DNA of 64,000 bases from Meiothermus rufus DSM 22234 (GTDB lineage: Bacteria > Deinococcota > Deinococci > Deinococcales > Thermaceae): positions 1 to 64,000 of the forward strand of contig NZ_AUHY01000004.1 in assembly GCF_000423425.1 (NCBI RefSeq). Direction: 5' to 3'. The position numbers and the translations under genes are program-made. The notes beneath the pieces were generated by a model. The model was not told the origin of the DNA, did no database searches, and saw nothing but the letters and a program-made list of their open reading frames with translations. Shown here in pieces: positions 29,957-39,292 of the stretch; position 1 is the stretch's first letter, and every line of letters starts with the position of its first letter.

Positions 29957-30204
29957 CCCCTGGAAAGGCAAGCAGAAAGCCTCGTAAAACGCCCCAGTAA
30001 ACCCACCGGGGTCAGGGCAGCCACCACCCATAAGGGCATTGACCACAACAAAATAAAGCAAGCCACAGCAGGAGATAAAGAGCATTGGCCCAGCCGAAGA
30101 CCAGCCCGGCCAGCCATCCACTGCCGGCTTCCCAGTAAAGACCTCCGCACCCCTGGGCCATCAGCCATGGTGTTGAGCAACAGCCGCAATAGGAAGGTCT
30201 GCAC
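29950..30204 (-). pseudogene. Decayed PF04020-type membrane protein
   Basis: Downstream of the DOMON gene, pieces of one small membrane protein lie in three frames: VQTFLLRLLLNTMA, then LAGLVFGWANALYLLLWLALF, then FVVVNALM and GGFTGAFYEAF. In the PF04020 (phage-holin-4-like) family these follow one another. Several single-base changes would be needed to join them, so the gene is broken. The assignment rests on motif resemblance. Confidence 0.5.
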
Positions 30205-30217
30205 CGGCCCAGGATAC

Positions 30218-30904
30218 TTAGCGCCGGGGAAAGCGGAAGGCCAGCAGAATAGAAAGAAGCCCCAGGGCTGCGCTCAGAAGGGCCCAGGGCATGCGGTTCT
30301 GCACCGCCCGCACAGGGGGCAAGACCCCGCTCTGATAGGCCTGGTTTTGGTTGAAGGCCAGCACATCCACCGCCGCGGGAGCCCCCGCCGGGCCCTCGAG
30401 CACCCAAGACCCCCCACCAGGCCGCACCGGGCGGAAGTGCCAGGGAGTAAAGGGGTCGTAGAGGCCCACCGCCACGTAGTAGCCGTAGTCGCCTGGGGGA
30501 AGGTTGGCGGCCACCTCGAGCCACTCCCCACGCCGGCTCAGAACCACCGGCTGCGCCCGGCCATCGGGGCGGTGCTCCTCGGCTTTCCAACCGGTGAGCA
30601 GATAGGCCCAGTTCCAGCCCTGCCCTGGCGGGGTTTTGAAACCGGCTCCGGGCAATTCTTCCTGGCCGCCTGGCTCGGTGTCGATGTAGATGGCCACCGT
30701 GGCCAGGGAAAAACCATGGGGTGCATTGGCGGGGTTGGGGTAGCGCTGAAGCCGAACCCGCAGCACCACCTTCTCGCCGCTCTGCAGGGCCTCAAAGCCG
30801 GTCAGGTCGGCGAAGCCTCCCTCGGCATACAAGGCCGCGCGGGGATAGGCATAGGCCAAGCCGTAGTCGTCGCCTATGGGGTCGGTAAAGAGCAGGGGCA
30901 TCAT
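30218..30904 (-). CDS. Glucodextranase C-terminal (DOMON-like) domain protein
   Basis: A 228-residue protein with the Glucodextran_C pattern (FTDPIGDDYG, FADLTGFEALQSGEKVVLRV, VAIYIDTEPGG) and a C-terminal membrane anchor (ALLSAALGLLSILLAFRF). There is no catalytic domain; probably an envelope protein that binds sugar or another ligand. ATG 30904 overlaps the stop of yvcK (ATGA), so it is coupled to that gene. Confidence 0.75.
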   Translation of the reverse strand: MMPLLFTDPIGDDYGLAYAYPRAALYAEGGFADLTGFEALQSGEKVVLRVRLQRYPNPANAPHGFSLATVAIYIDTEPGGQEELPGAGFKTPPGQGWNWAYLLTGWKAEEHRPDGRAQPVVLSRRGEWLEVAANLPPGDYGYYVAVGLYDPFTPWHFRPVRPGGGSWVLEGPAGAPAAVDVLAFNQNQAYQSGVLPPVRAVQNRMPWALLSAALGLLSILLAFRFPRR

Positions 30905-32244
30905 AGTAGCGAGCGCGGTTGGCACAAGGCCATAAGAGCCCGAACCAGCCGGCTGGGGTCGTGCTGGGCCTGACCGGGCTCGAGGAAATCGTCGGCCACA
31001 ATCCGCACCCCTAGCCCCCTGAAGCGCTCGGGATTGAAGCGCACCGGCTGCTGGCCTTCCGCCTGGTAACGCTTGAGCACCCCTATAGGGATGGGCGCGT
31101 TGTTCACCAGCACCACACCAGGCCTACGCCCCAGGTGCTGCTCGATGGCCCGGAGGTGGTCGAAGGCATCCATACCCTCGGTCTCGCCCCGTTCGCTCAT
31201 GATGTTGACGATGTAGACCAGCTTGGCCTGGGAAAGCTGAATGGCGGTCTGGATGCCCTTAGGCAGAAAACTGGGAATCACACTGGAGTACAGGCTACCC
31301 GGCCCTAGCACAATCATCTCGGCTTTTTGCAGGGCCTCTATCGCCTCGGGCATGGCCGCCACATCCATAGGCGCTAGGCCCACCTTGAAGATGCGACCCT
31401 TCCGCTCGCGCAAAGCGGTCTCACCCTCCACCCGGCTGCCGTCGTCGCGTTCGGCCCAGAGCCGGGCTGCTTCGTAGGTCGCGGGCCAGACCGCCCCCCG
31501 CAAGCGCAACACCTGGTTAGCCTGACGTATGGCCTCAGCAAAATCCTGGTGAAGCTCGGCAAGCGAGACCAGCATCAGGTTGCCGAAGGTGTGACCAGCC
31601 AGCTCACCGCCCCGCTGGAAGCGGTACTTCATCAGGTCGGGTAGGCCCCCGGCGTCGGACAAAGCCGCCAGGCAGTCCACCAGGTCGCCCACCGCCGGCA
31701 CACCGAACGAAACCCGCAAGCGGCCTGTGGAACCCCCATCGTCGGTAACGGCCACAATCGCCGTGGTGTTGGCGGTCTCCTGCTTAAGCCCGAGAAGCAC
31801 CCTCGAGAGCCCCGTCCCACCCCCCAAAGCCACGATGCGTGGGCCGGCCTCGAGCCGGCGGCGGATATAGACCTGCTTGGAGACCAAGGCAGGATCGGTG
31901 AAGGTCGAAAGCAGGCTGCGGTTCATGGCCCGCAGGCCCAGCAGGAAAAGCAGTACCCCCAGCCCCAGCCACACCGACCCCGAGAGCCACATGGGTACGG
32001 CCCAAGGCCCAGTCCAGCGAACCACCTGTAAAAACCAACCCCACAAGGGGGTGTGCCAGGAAAAGTGCACCACCCCTACGAACATGGCCAGCAGCCCCAG
32101 GAAGGCCAGCAGGGCGTAGCGCTTGACCCGCATTCCCGGCAAAAGCCAGCGGAGCAGGCTAAAGAAGCGGTCGTCAGCAGGGCTGGCTCGCAGGCCCTGA
32201 AGCAAGCTGCGCAGGCTTAGCGGTTTGGCCTTATTCCCGATCAC
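30901..32244 (-). CDS. yvcK: Gluconeogenesis factor YvcK/CofD-like
   Basis: A UPF0052 protein of 447 residues. The YvcK core begins at VALGGGTGLSRVLLGLK and holds VTDDGGSTGRLR and NAPIPIG. In Bacillus the protein binds UDP-GlcNAc and controls cell-wall and carbon metabolism. Unusually for B. subtilis-type members, there are two N-terminal membrane segments (ALLAFLGLLAMFVGVVHF and LGLGVLLFLLGLRA). It lies 11 bases after rapZ, the common rapZ-yvcK pairing. Confidence 0.9.
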   Translation of the reverse strand: MIGNKAKPLSLRSLLQGLRASPADDRFFSLLRWLLPGMRVKRYALLAFLGLLAMFVGVVHFSWHTPLWGWFLQVVRWTGPWAVPMWLSGSVWLGLGVLLFLLGLRAMNRSLLSTFTDPALVSKQVYIRRRLEAGPRIVALGGGTGLSRVLLGLKQETANTTAIVAVTDDGGSTGRLRVSFGVPAVGDLVDCLAALSDAGGLPDLMKYRFQRGGELAGHTFGNLMLVSLAELHQDFAEAIRQANQVLRLRGAVWPATYEAARLWAERDDGSRVEGETALRERKGRIFKVGLAPMDVAAMPEAIEALQKAEMIVLGPGSLYSSVIPSFLPKGIQTAIQLSQAKLVYIVNIMSERGETEGMDAFDHLRAIEQHLGRRPGVVLVNNAPIPIGVLKRYQAEGQQPVRFNPERFRGLGVRIVADDFLEPGQAQHDPSRLVRALMALCQPRSLL

Positions 32245-32255
32245 GCCTTCGCCTC

Positions 32256-33086
32256 TCAGAGCACCATGGCTTTTTCCAGATCGCGGTGCTCGAGCTCTAC
32301 CCGAAAGCGGCTGGAAAGCTCCTGGGCCAGCCGCTCAGCCACCGCCACACTGCGATGCTGCCCGCCGGTACAGCCAATAGCCACGGTATAAGCCGCCCGC
32401 CCGCTCTGGCGGGCTGCTTCCGCGGAAAGGCCGATGGTGGCCAGCAGGCTTCTGTACAAGGGCTCCTGGTTTTTATCCGAAAAAACGTAGGCGGCCACCT
32501 CGGGGTCGGTACCGGGGCGGGCCTTGAACCGTGGGTCGTAGTGGGGGTTGGGCAAAGCCCGCACGTCCAAAACCAAATCAGCGTCCTGGGGCGGCCCCCA
32601 CTTGAAGCCAAAGGAGAACAGGCGCAACAAAAAGCTCTCCTCCTCGCCCAAAGCAGCCTCGAGGGCCTCCTTGAGCTGGCGCGGGGTGCGTTCAGAGGTG
32701 TCGATCACCAGATCGGCCCGGTCGCGCAAGGGGGCCAGGGCCAGCCGCTCCTGCTCGATATCACGCAGCAGGTTGCCCATGCCCAAGGGGTGTAGCCGGC
32801 GGGAGAGGTTGTAGCGCTTGAGCAAGACATCGGTTTTGGCCTCGAGGTAGATGATGAAGGGCCTAAGGGCCAAAAGCACCACCTCCACCTCGCCCAACAG
32901 CGCACCGGCGCGGATATCTATCACCACCACCACCTTGTGAATGCCTTGCTGCTCCACCGTGCGCAACAGCTCGCTCCAGAGTTGGGGAGGCAGGTTGTCT
33001 ACGGAAAAGTAGCCCAGATCCTCCAGGGCCATGCGGGCCGAGGTCAGGCCAGCCCCGCTCTGTCCGCTAAGCACTACAAACCGCAT
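32256..33086 (-). CDS. rapZ: RapZ-family nucleotide-binding protein, altered Walker A
   Basis: A 276-residue member of the RapZ/YvcJ family with the C-terminal GCTGGQHRSVAVAERLA signature. The N-terminal P-loop reads GQSGAGLTS; the Walker A lysine (GAGKS/T) is Leu14. The Walker A fold otherwise looks normal (LEDLGYFSVDNLP). ATP/GTP hydrolysis is probably impaired, while the RNA- or metabolite-binding C-terminal domain is intact. First gene of rapZ-yvcK-DOMON. Confidence 0.9.
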   Translation of the reverse strand: MRFVVLSGQSGAGLTSARMALEDLGYFSVDNLPPQLWSELLRTVEQQGIHKVVVVIDIRAGALLGEVEVVLLALRPFIIYLEAKTDVLLKRYNLSRRLHPLGMGNLLRDIEQERLALAPLRDRADLVIDTSERTPRQLKEALEAALGEEESFLLRLFSFGFKWGPPQDADLVLDVRALPNPHYDPRFKARPGTDPEVAAYVFSDKNQEPLYRSLLATIGLSAEAARQSGRAAYTVAIGCTGGQHRSVAVAERLAQELSSRFRVELEHRDLEKAMVL

Positions 33087-33225
33087 GGCTACTCAAACCC
33101 GCTTCCCAGTATACCCACCACAAAAAAACACCCGGGTTCAACCGAGCGGGTTACCATCCTCTTGTGGGGCTATGGTTTTGCGACAGCATACCCCTGGACA
33201 ATGCCCCCGCTTTGCGCCAGACAGG

Positions 33226-33717
33226 CTAGTGAATCTCTAATAGCTCCACGTCAAAGATAAGGGCCGAGTTGGGCGGGATGCTGGGGCTGGGGCTACGCTC
33301 ACCGTAGGCCAAAGAGGCCGGAATGTACAGGCGGCGCTGACCCCCTACGCGCATACCCACGATACCCGAGTCCCAACCAGGGATGACCTGGCCCGCCCCC
33401 AAGGTGAACGCAAAGGGGGTGCGGCCCGGCTGGCAAGAGGTGTCGAACTGCTGGCCGTTGACCAGCCGCCCGATATAGTGGACCCGCACCGTATTTGAAG
33501 TAATGGCTTGAGGGCCGCTGCCTTCCTTGAGGTCCTCGAGGCGCAAGGCCGCGATACTCTCGTTGGTTAGGCCCCTCGCCGGCGCGGGCGGGTTGTTGCA
33601 TAGGCTGCTGCCAGCCCCTGCCGTCTGGCCCCCCTGGCGCTGTGCCAAGAGCCAGTACGCCCCCACCCCTAGCAAGGCCAGTACCGCCACCACAACAAGA
33701 AGAAGGTTTCGCCTCAT
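33226..33717 (-). CDS. FKBP-type peptidyl-prolyl isomerase, membrane-anchored
   Basis: Catalyses Xaa-Pro isomerisation in exported proteins. ATG 33717 gives 163 residues with an N-terminal anchor (NLLLVVVAVLALLGVGAYWLLA) and one FKBP domain (VHYIGRLVNGQQFDTS, VIPGWDSGIVGMRVGGQRRLYIP, FDVELLEI). TACAAT lies ten bases upstream. A longer frame exists upstream but lacks family similarity. Confidence 0.9.
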   Translation of the reverse strand: MRRNLLLVVVAVLALLGVGAYWLLAQRQGGQTAGAGSSLCNNPPAPARGLTNESIAALRLEDLKEGSGPQAITSNTVRVHYIGRLVNGQQFDTSCQPGRTPFAFTLGAGQVIPGWDSGIVGMRVGGQRRLYIPASLAYGERSPSPSIPPNSALIFDVELLEIH

Positions 33718-33868
33718 ACCGCCGCCCATTGTACAGACCCTGACGCAGACCCACCGCGCCGTTACGCCCAAGAAAGCCCATCCAGGGCTGGTTTGGCAGA
33801 AGGAAAGGGCCCGGGGCTGCGGCAAATGTACCTGTGGAGGCGGCGAGGGTTGCTATCCTCAGGGGCAA

Positions 33869-35248
33869 ATGAAACCTCTGGCGCTACCCTCGACCCCCGG
33901 TGGATGGGCTGGCCTGACCCCCTACCGGCGCTTCCTGGTCAGCCTGGGATTGTGGATCGGGCTTGCGGCTCTGGGTCTGGTCGCCTGCATCAATAGCATG
34001 ATTGGTCGCTTCCTGGTCAGCAACACAGCCGAGGTAACCGAGGCGGCTGTGGAAAAACATCTTCACCTGATCTTGCCCAACCTGTTTGACCCCTCGGTAA
34101 CCGGAAGCCACCCAACCGAGTCGAACCATGCCGCTCACCCCCCGGCCTCTGAACCTACCAGCGATCCCTATGGCAGCCTGCTTTCGGGTGACGCCCTACA
34201 CGCCATCGTGCGGCTGCACTTCGACCTCTACAACATCACCGATGCCACCTTTTATACACCAAATGGCCAGATTACCTATGCCTACCAACGAGAGCGAGAG
34301 GGCCAACGCGCCAGCGGAGTCGAACTCGAGTATCTGCACCAGGTCATCCAGCGCGGCCCGATAATCCAGGCCAAGAACCAGCGGGTGAAGCTATGGTTTT
34401 CCATCCGCAGCCAAAGCGATCCCCACCAGATCGAGGGGCTGGTGTCGATCGAGCGCGACCTGCGCCCAGAGTGGGCCGCCGTGCGCCGCATCGAGATGGC
34501 CACGGTGCTGGGTTCAAGCTTGGTAGCTCTGGTACTCTTCCTAGCGCTACGGGGGGTATACCTGCGCTCAAGCCGCAAGCTCGAGGACAAGAACCGCAAG
34601 CTCGAGGCCTTATTGGAAGCCCTAGAACAAAGCTACGATGACCTACTACGGGCCCTCTCTAACGCCTTGGATTCTCGCGACAACGAAACTGCCGACCACA
34701 CCGAGCGGGTGGCCCGCTACGCGCTGCGCCTGGGTAGGGAACTAGGGCTTAGCGAGGAGGCCCTGGCAGTCCTGCGACATGGCGCGCTGCTGCACGACGT
34801 GGGCAAGATCGGGGTGCCCGATGCCGTGCTGCTCAAGCCCAGCAAGCTCAACGAGCAGGAGCTACGCCAGATGCGCTCCCACGTGGAGCTAGGAGATGCT
34901 ATCCTGAGCGGCATCGCATTTTTGGAACAAGCCCGCCAGGTGGTGCGCCACCACCACGAGCGTTGGGATGGAACCGGCTACCCAGATGGCCTACGGGGGG
35001 AAGAAATTCCCTTGCTCGCACGCATCTTCAGCTTGTGTGACACCTATGACGCCATGACCTCGAACCGCCCTTACACTAAGGCCCGCTCAGACGCCGAAGC
35101 CCGGGCGGAAATCCTCTCCCAGTCCGGGCGGCAGTTCGACCCAAAGGTGGTCTCCGCCTTCCTGCGTATCCCGCCGGAGGAATGGTTGGAGATCGGCTGG
35201 GGTTCCACCACAGAGGACTCTAGGTCAAAGGAGGCTAAGAAAACATGA
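33869..35248 (+). CDS. HD-GYP domain phosphodiesterase, membrane-bound
   Basis: Predicted to degrade cyclic di-GMP. ATG 33869 gives 459 residues with an N-terminal membrane segment (FLVSLGLWIGLAALGLVACI), a periplasmic sensor region, a second membrane segment (VLGSSLVALVLFLAL) and a coiled linker. The HD-GYP domain has HDVGKIG near residue 309, HHERWDGTGYPDG near 365 and DTYDAMTSNRPY. TATCCT lies nine bases before the ATG. The stop overlaps the next start (ATGA), so the downstream ferritin-like protein is coupled to it. Confidence 0.9.
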   Translation: MKPLALPSTPGGWAGLTPYRRFLVSLGLWIGLAALGLVACINSMIGRFLVSNTAEVTEAAVEKHLHLILPNLFDPSVTGSHPTESNHAAHPPASEPTSDPYGSLLSGDALHAIVRLHFDLYNITDATFYTPNGQITYAYQREREGQRASGVELEYLHQVIQRGPIIQAKNQRVKLWFSIRSQSDPHQIEGLVSIERDLRPEWAAVRRIEMATVLGSSLVALVLFLALRGVYLRSSRKLEDKNRKLEALLEALEQSYDDLLRALSNALDSRDNETADHTERVARYALRLGRELGLSEEALAVLRHGALLHDVGKIGVPDAVLLKPSKLNEQELRQMRSHVELGDAILSGIAFLEQARQVVRHHHERWDGTGYPDGLRGEEIPLLARIFSLCDTYDAMTSNRPYTKARSDAEARAEILSQSGRQFDPKVVSAFLRIPPEEWLEIGWGSTTEDSRSKEAKKT

Positions 35249-35841
35249 GCACTAAAGAATCACGCCGCGCCTTCCTAAAGCTGCTGGGATTAGGTGGAAT
35301 CACCCTAAGCGGGCTGACCCAGGCCAACGAACCCGGCGACCTCGCTATCCTGAGTCTGGCCCTCACCGCCGAGCAACTGGCTACCGCCGCCTACAACAAA
35401 GCCGTCGCGGCCAGACACTTTACCGGCCCCCTCAAAACCTACCTGGAACAGGCCTTACGGCAGGAGGCGGAGCACGTGAAGGCTATCGCCAAGGCCATCC
35501 GCGCCCTGGAGGGCCGGGTGCCCGATGAGCCTAAATTCACCTTCAACCAAGGAGCGTTCGAAAACCCCCTCCTGCTGCTGCGGCTACTGAACACCCTGGA
35601 GGAGGCCTTCGTGGGGGCTTACCTAGGGGCCTTGCCTTTGCTCAGGGATAAATCCTTGGTGGCGGTGGCGGGCTCGATCTTGGGGGTAGAGGCCGGCCAC
35701 CGGGTGCTGATCCGCGAAGCCCGGCTTGCCTTCCGCGACCCGACTGTGACCGGGGTGCGGGCAGCCAACGACCGCGAGTTTGAGCAAGCGCTCTCGCCCG
35801 ATCAGGCCCGGGCCGCGCTCACCCCCTTCCTACCGCGGTAG
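35245..35841 (+). CDS. Ferritin-like domain protein with Tat signal
   Basis: The N-terminus SRRAFLKLLGLGG is a twin-arginine signal. The rest is a four-helix ferritin-like domain of the PF13668 (desiccation-related) type, with QEAEHVKAI and ILGVEAGHRVLIRE supplying possible metal ligands. Probably a periplasmic protein; function unknown. Its last 23 bases overlap the convergent rlmN gene. Confidence 0.85.
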   Translation: MSTKESRRAFLKLLGLGGITLSGLTQANEPGDLAILSLALTAEQLATAAYNKAVAARHFTGPLKTYLEQALRQEAEHVKAIAKAIRALEGRVPDEPKFTFNQGAFENPLLLLRLLNTLEEAFVGAYLGALPLLRDKSLVAVAGSILGVEAGHRVLIREARLAFRDPTVTGVRAANDREFEQALSPDQARAALTPFLPR

Positions 35842-36868
35842 CCCCGCCAGGCTGGGCCAAGGCAAGCTGCCCACAGGCCGCCCCCACATCGCGCCCCCGG
35901 CTCCAGCGCACCGAGGTGGGGATGCCCTGCTGTTCCAGCAAAGCGGCAAAACGCAATACCTGGGCCCGGGGGCTACCTTGGTGGGGGGCGCCTTCCCAGG
36001 GGTTCCAGGGAATCAGGTTGACGTGCACGCTAAGCCCCTTAAAGTGCTGGGCCAAGGCCCGGGCCTGCCATTCGTGGTCGTTGAGCCCTTTGAGCAGGGT
36101 GTATTCCAGCGTAACCCGGCGCTTGGTCTGGGCGTAGTAGTGCCGCACCGCTTCCATAATCTCAGCAAGGCTGTAGCGGTGAGCAGTGGGGATGATTTTT
36201 TGGCGGGTTTCGTCGTCGGGGGCGTGTAGCGAGAGGGCCAGGCGCACCCCTAGGCCCGACTCGGCCAGGCGGTAGATGCCCCGGGGAATACCCACCGTGG
36301 ACAGGGTGACGCGGCGGGGGCTCAAGGCCAGCCCCTGGGGGTGCAGCATGCGCTCCAGGGCGGCAAAGACGTTGTCCACATTGAGTAAAGGCTCACCCAT
36401 GCCCATCAGCACCAGGTTGCGAATCTCGCGGGGGGCGTGGCCCTGGTGGTAAGCCACAAACAACACCTGGTCGAGGATTTCCGCTGTGGTCAGGTTGCGC
36501 CCGAAGCCCATCCGGCCCGTGGCACAGAAGGTGCAGCCTGCTGGGCAGCCCACCATGCTGGAAATGCACAGGGTCTTGCGGTTAGGGTAGGGCATGTAGA
36601 CGGCCTCGGTACGCTGGCCATCCAGGAGGGTGTAGAGGTATTTCACCGAGCCATCCCGGCTGGGGAAAGCCTGCACCTGGGCGAACTCGCCTAGGCGGTA
36701 CTGTTCGGCCAGCTCGGCCCGCCAGCCCTTGGGCAGGTCGGTCATGGCCTCCCACTGCCGCGCCCCTTTGCCGTAAAGCCACTCGGCCAACTGGCGCTGC
36801 CGGTAGCCCTGGCCCGGCAGGGCTTCAATGGGCAGGGAAAGCAGCGGGGTTTTGTTCCTGGAGGTCAT
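35819..36868 (-). CDS. rlmN: 23S rRNA (adenine2503-C2)-methyltransferase
   Basis: Radical SAM enzyme that methylates A2503 of 23S rRNA and A37 of some tRNAs. 349 residues with the cluster motif CPAGCTFCATG and the C-terminal DVGAACGQL, whose Cys is the catalytic thiol. TATACT (36882-36877) lies eight bases before the ATG: a leaderless-type start. Confidence 0.95.
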   Translation of the reverse strand: MTSRNKTPLLSLPIEALPGQGYRQRQLAEWLYGKGARQWEAMTDLPKGWRAELAEQYRLGEFAQVQAFPSRDGSVKYLYTLLDGQRTEAVYMPYPNRKTLCISSMVGCPAGCTFCATGRMGFGRNLTTAEILDQVLFVAYHQGHAPREIRNLVLMGMGEPLLNVDNVFAALERMLHPQGLALSPRRVTLSTVGIPRGIYRLAESGLGVRLALSLHAPDDETRQKIIPTAHRYSLAEIMEAVRHYYAQTKRRVTLEYTLLKGLNDHEWQARALAQHFKGLSVHVNLIPWNPWEGAPHQGSPRAQVLRFAALLEQQGIPTSVRWSRGRDVGAACGQLALAQPGGATAVGRG

Positions 36869-36896
36869 AGCACTTCAGTATAGCCTCTGCGGGCCT

Positions 36897-37169
36897 TCAG
36901 CGTTTCTGCCACTCCTCGAGGCGTTGGCGCAACTCCTGGGCGTAGCGGGGGTTACGCCCCCCACCCAACCCGGCCAGCCCACCGATCAGGGCAAAGGCCA
37001 GGCCCACTGGGAAAGGCTTGACCAGAAGGGCCGCCAGCACCCCCCCCAATAGCAAGCCCAGCCCCACACGGCTGCGCCCAGCCAGAAAAGCGCGCACCGC
37101 CAGGAACGCCAGCAACCCAGGCAATACCCACAGCAAAAGCCGCAACAGCAGCAAAGCCCCCTCGGTCAT
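36897..37169 (-). CDS. Small membrane protein, unknown function
   Basis: 90 residues. Two hydrophobic helices (LLLLRLLLWVLPGLLAFLAV and VGLGLLLGGVLAALLV) and a Gly-rich third segment are followed by a charged tail (YAQELRQRLEEWQKR). TACCAT (37182-37177) lies seven bases before the ATG, which supports a real leaderless gene. No family recognised. Confidence 0.65.
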   Translation of the reverse strand: MTEGALLLLRLLLWVLPGLLAFLAVRAFLAGRSRVGLGLLLGGVLAALLVKPFPVGLAFALIGGLAGLGGGRNPRYAQELRQRLEEWQKR

Positions 37170-37195
37170 GGCTTGTATGGTAGCAGGTAGGGGCC

Positions 37196-39205
37196 TCAGG
37201 TGCCGATGCCCCAGACCAACAAAGCCCCTAGATCTTCGGCAGGCACCGGCCAGCCCAGGATATGCCCCTGGCCATAATCAGCCCCTAGCTCCTTCATACG
37301 GCTGAGTTGGGACTGCTCCTCCAGACCCTTGGCCACAGCCTTGGCCCCCACTGCGTGTACCATCTCGATAGCTGCTTTGGCCACAGGAGCGTTTTCCGCG
37401 CTGGAAAGGGTGGGGCTGAGTTTGATCCAGTCCAAAGGAATGCGCCGCAAGTGGGTGAGGGGAAGGGGGTTGGTGCCGAAGTTGTCAAGGGCCAAGGCAA
37501 CCCCCAGGTGTTTGAGGATTTCCAGGCTACGGCTGGTGGCCTCGAGGTCGGCCAGAATGGCTTCCTCTCGCAGCTCGAGAACAAGGACATCCGGCGGCAA
37601 CCGCCTAGCCGAGAGCATCTCCTGCAAGAGTATGGGAAAGTTGGGATCAAGCAGGGTTTCGGAGGAGATGTTCACGCTGAAACGCGCATTGACCCCAGAA
37701 GGCTTCCACAGTGCGGCCTGCTCGAGTACGCGCTCAAGTGTCCAGCGATCCTGGGCGCTCATCAGACCCACCTGCTCGGCCAGGGGCAAAAACTCCTCCG
37801 CCGGGTGCAGCCCCTTGGGCTTAGGCCAGCGGACTAGGGCCTCTACCGCCACAAGCTCGAGGTCGCCCAGGTTGAAAAGCGGTTGGAAGTGCAGGGTCAG
37901 ACCATTTTGCGCCAGGGCCTCTTGTAGCTCGGAAGCACCTGGGGTCAGCAACCGGATACCGCCGCCAGCCTCGAGGGCCTTGGTACAGGCCTGTTCGGCC
38001 TGGTTCCACAATCCCTCGGCGGTAGTGGCATCTTGAGGGAACAAGGCAATGCCAATCCCCACCTTCAACCCAGACAAAGCGGCCCGCAAGCGGCTCAAAA
38101 GGCGGTGGGCCACCCGGCTGGCCCCGGCAGTCCAGCGCACCTCGGAAAGCAGCAAGGCAAAGCCCTGTTCACCCAGGTAAGCCAGCGAGTCACTCTGGCG
38201 CAGGGTATAGGCAATCTCGCGGGCGGCTTGCTCGGTCTGGGCTCGGTTCATGCCCTCGATGCGGATACGCAATAGGGCCAGCGAGCGCCCGTGGCGCTGG
38301 GCTAGGGAAAGGGCTTGGGCCAGGTTAAGCTCAAACTCACTGCGCTTGACGGCCAACGAGCGGCGTTCGGCGGGCTGCACGATGCGCAGCTCGTCCTTAA
38401 GCGGGCGCAGGATACGCTCGATAACCTGGACTACGGCCAAGGCTAGGGTTTCGTCGGCGGGGCTCCACTGGCGTGGCTCGCGGTTTTCCAACCACAGCAC
38501 CCCGCGTAGACCCCCCTCGCCATGCAAAACCACCTGCATAACAGCTCCCAGACCTCGGCTCAAAAGCAACTCGCGCAGTTCGGTCAGACGGGCATCCTGC
38601 CGGGCATCCTCGGCAGCAATAAGCAGGTTATGCTCGAGTACCTGGAAGTAGACCGGGCAGCGCTCGGGGGTAAGGTCCTCGGGAGGGGTGGCTTCGGGGT
38701 ACTGCCCCACCCACTTCAGGGTGCGTTCGTTGCTATCGCGCAGCCACAGGCAGATACCCTTGAAACCCAGGGATAAAATTAGCTCTCCCAGCTGGGGCAG
38801 GGCCTCCTCCACGCTATCGAAGTGACGCTGACTCAGCTCGAGCAAGGAGCGCTGCCAGGTCTCCTTGGGCATGGGGTTGACAGCCACCCCCTGAGACTCC
38901 ACCAAGAGCGACTGCAGGGTCTCGATTAGAGCCAGCTTGGCTCGCTCGTTCAGGTTGTAGCCCCGCTGGCCAATGTGCAGCCGAGGAGCCGCCCAGACCA
39001 ACCGGCTGCTCACCCACGACTCGCCGGTGAGCAGGTTAAGCAAAAGCTCCTGGGCTTCCTGGGGCTTCAAAACCACTCCCCCGGCCCCACCCAGGCGAAT
39101 GGCCACACCGGAGGGCAGCTCCTGGTGCTCGATCAGGAGGGTGGACCCTTCAATGGAAAGCGGCGCGAATAGCTTCCAACCCAGTTCGTTCACCGAAATG
39201 CCCAT
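37196..39205 (-). CDS. Degenerate GGDEF-EAL protein with GAF-like region
   Basis: About 669 residues. A GAF-like sensor (about 140-270) is followed by a GGDEF domain without the GGDEF motif (YLGEQGFALLLSE) and an EAL domain (about 435-660). EALVRW and VNISSETL are kept. Later catalytic sites are altered: DDFG is DNFG, the IKxD motif is IKLS, and AEGVE is AKGLE. Both domains are therefore probably inactive, and the protein may be a cyclic-di-GMP receptor or a regulator. ATG 39205 is taken over 39214. Confidence 0.85.
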   Translation of the reverse strand: MGISVNELGWKLFAPLSIEGSTLLIEHQELPSGVAIRLGGAGGVVLKPQEAQELLLNLLTGESWVSSRLVWAAPRLHIGQRGYNLNERAKLALIETLQSLLVESQGVAVNPMPKETWQRSLLELSQRHFDSVEEALPQLGELILSLGFKGICLWLRDSNERTLKWVGQYPEATPPEDLTPERCPVYFQVLEHNLLIAAEDARQDARLTELRELLLSRGLGAVMQVVLHGEGGLRGVLWLENREPRQWSPADETLALAVVQVIERILRPLKDELRIVQPAERRSLAVKRSEFELNLAQALSLAQRHGRSLALLRIRIEGMNRAQTEQAAREIAYTLRQSDSLAYLGEQGFALLLSEVRWTAGASRVAHRLLSRLRAALSGLKVGIGIALFPQDATTAEGLWNQAEQACTKALEAGGGIRLLTPGASELQEALAQNGLTLHFQPLFNLGDLELVAVEALVRWPKPKGLHPAEEFLPLAEQVGLMSAQDRWTLERVLEQAALWKPSGVNARFSVNISSETLLDPNFPILLQEMLSARRLPPDVLVLELREEAILADLEATSRSLEILKHLGVALALDNFGTNPLPLTHLRRIPLDWIKLSPTLSSAENAPVAKAAIEMVHAVGAKAVAKGLEEQSQLSRMKELGADYGQGHILGWPVPAEDLGALLVWGIGT

Positions 39206-39292
39206 TCCTTTCATAAGCGGCTCGAGGCCTTTCGTTATCCAACTCTACCAAGGGGAGGTATGGCGCATCTGGTTATATATCACCGTAACACC

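Noticed and set aside
30012-30590. 192-codon minus-strand frame overlapping the DOMON gene
   Set aside because: Most of it is an out-of-frame copy of the DOMON gene; only its last part belongs to the decayed membrane gene.
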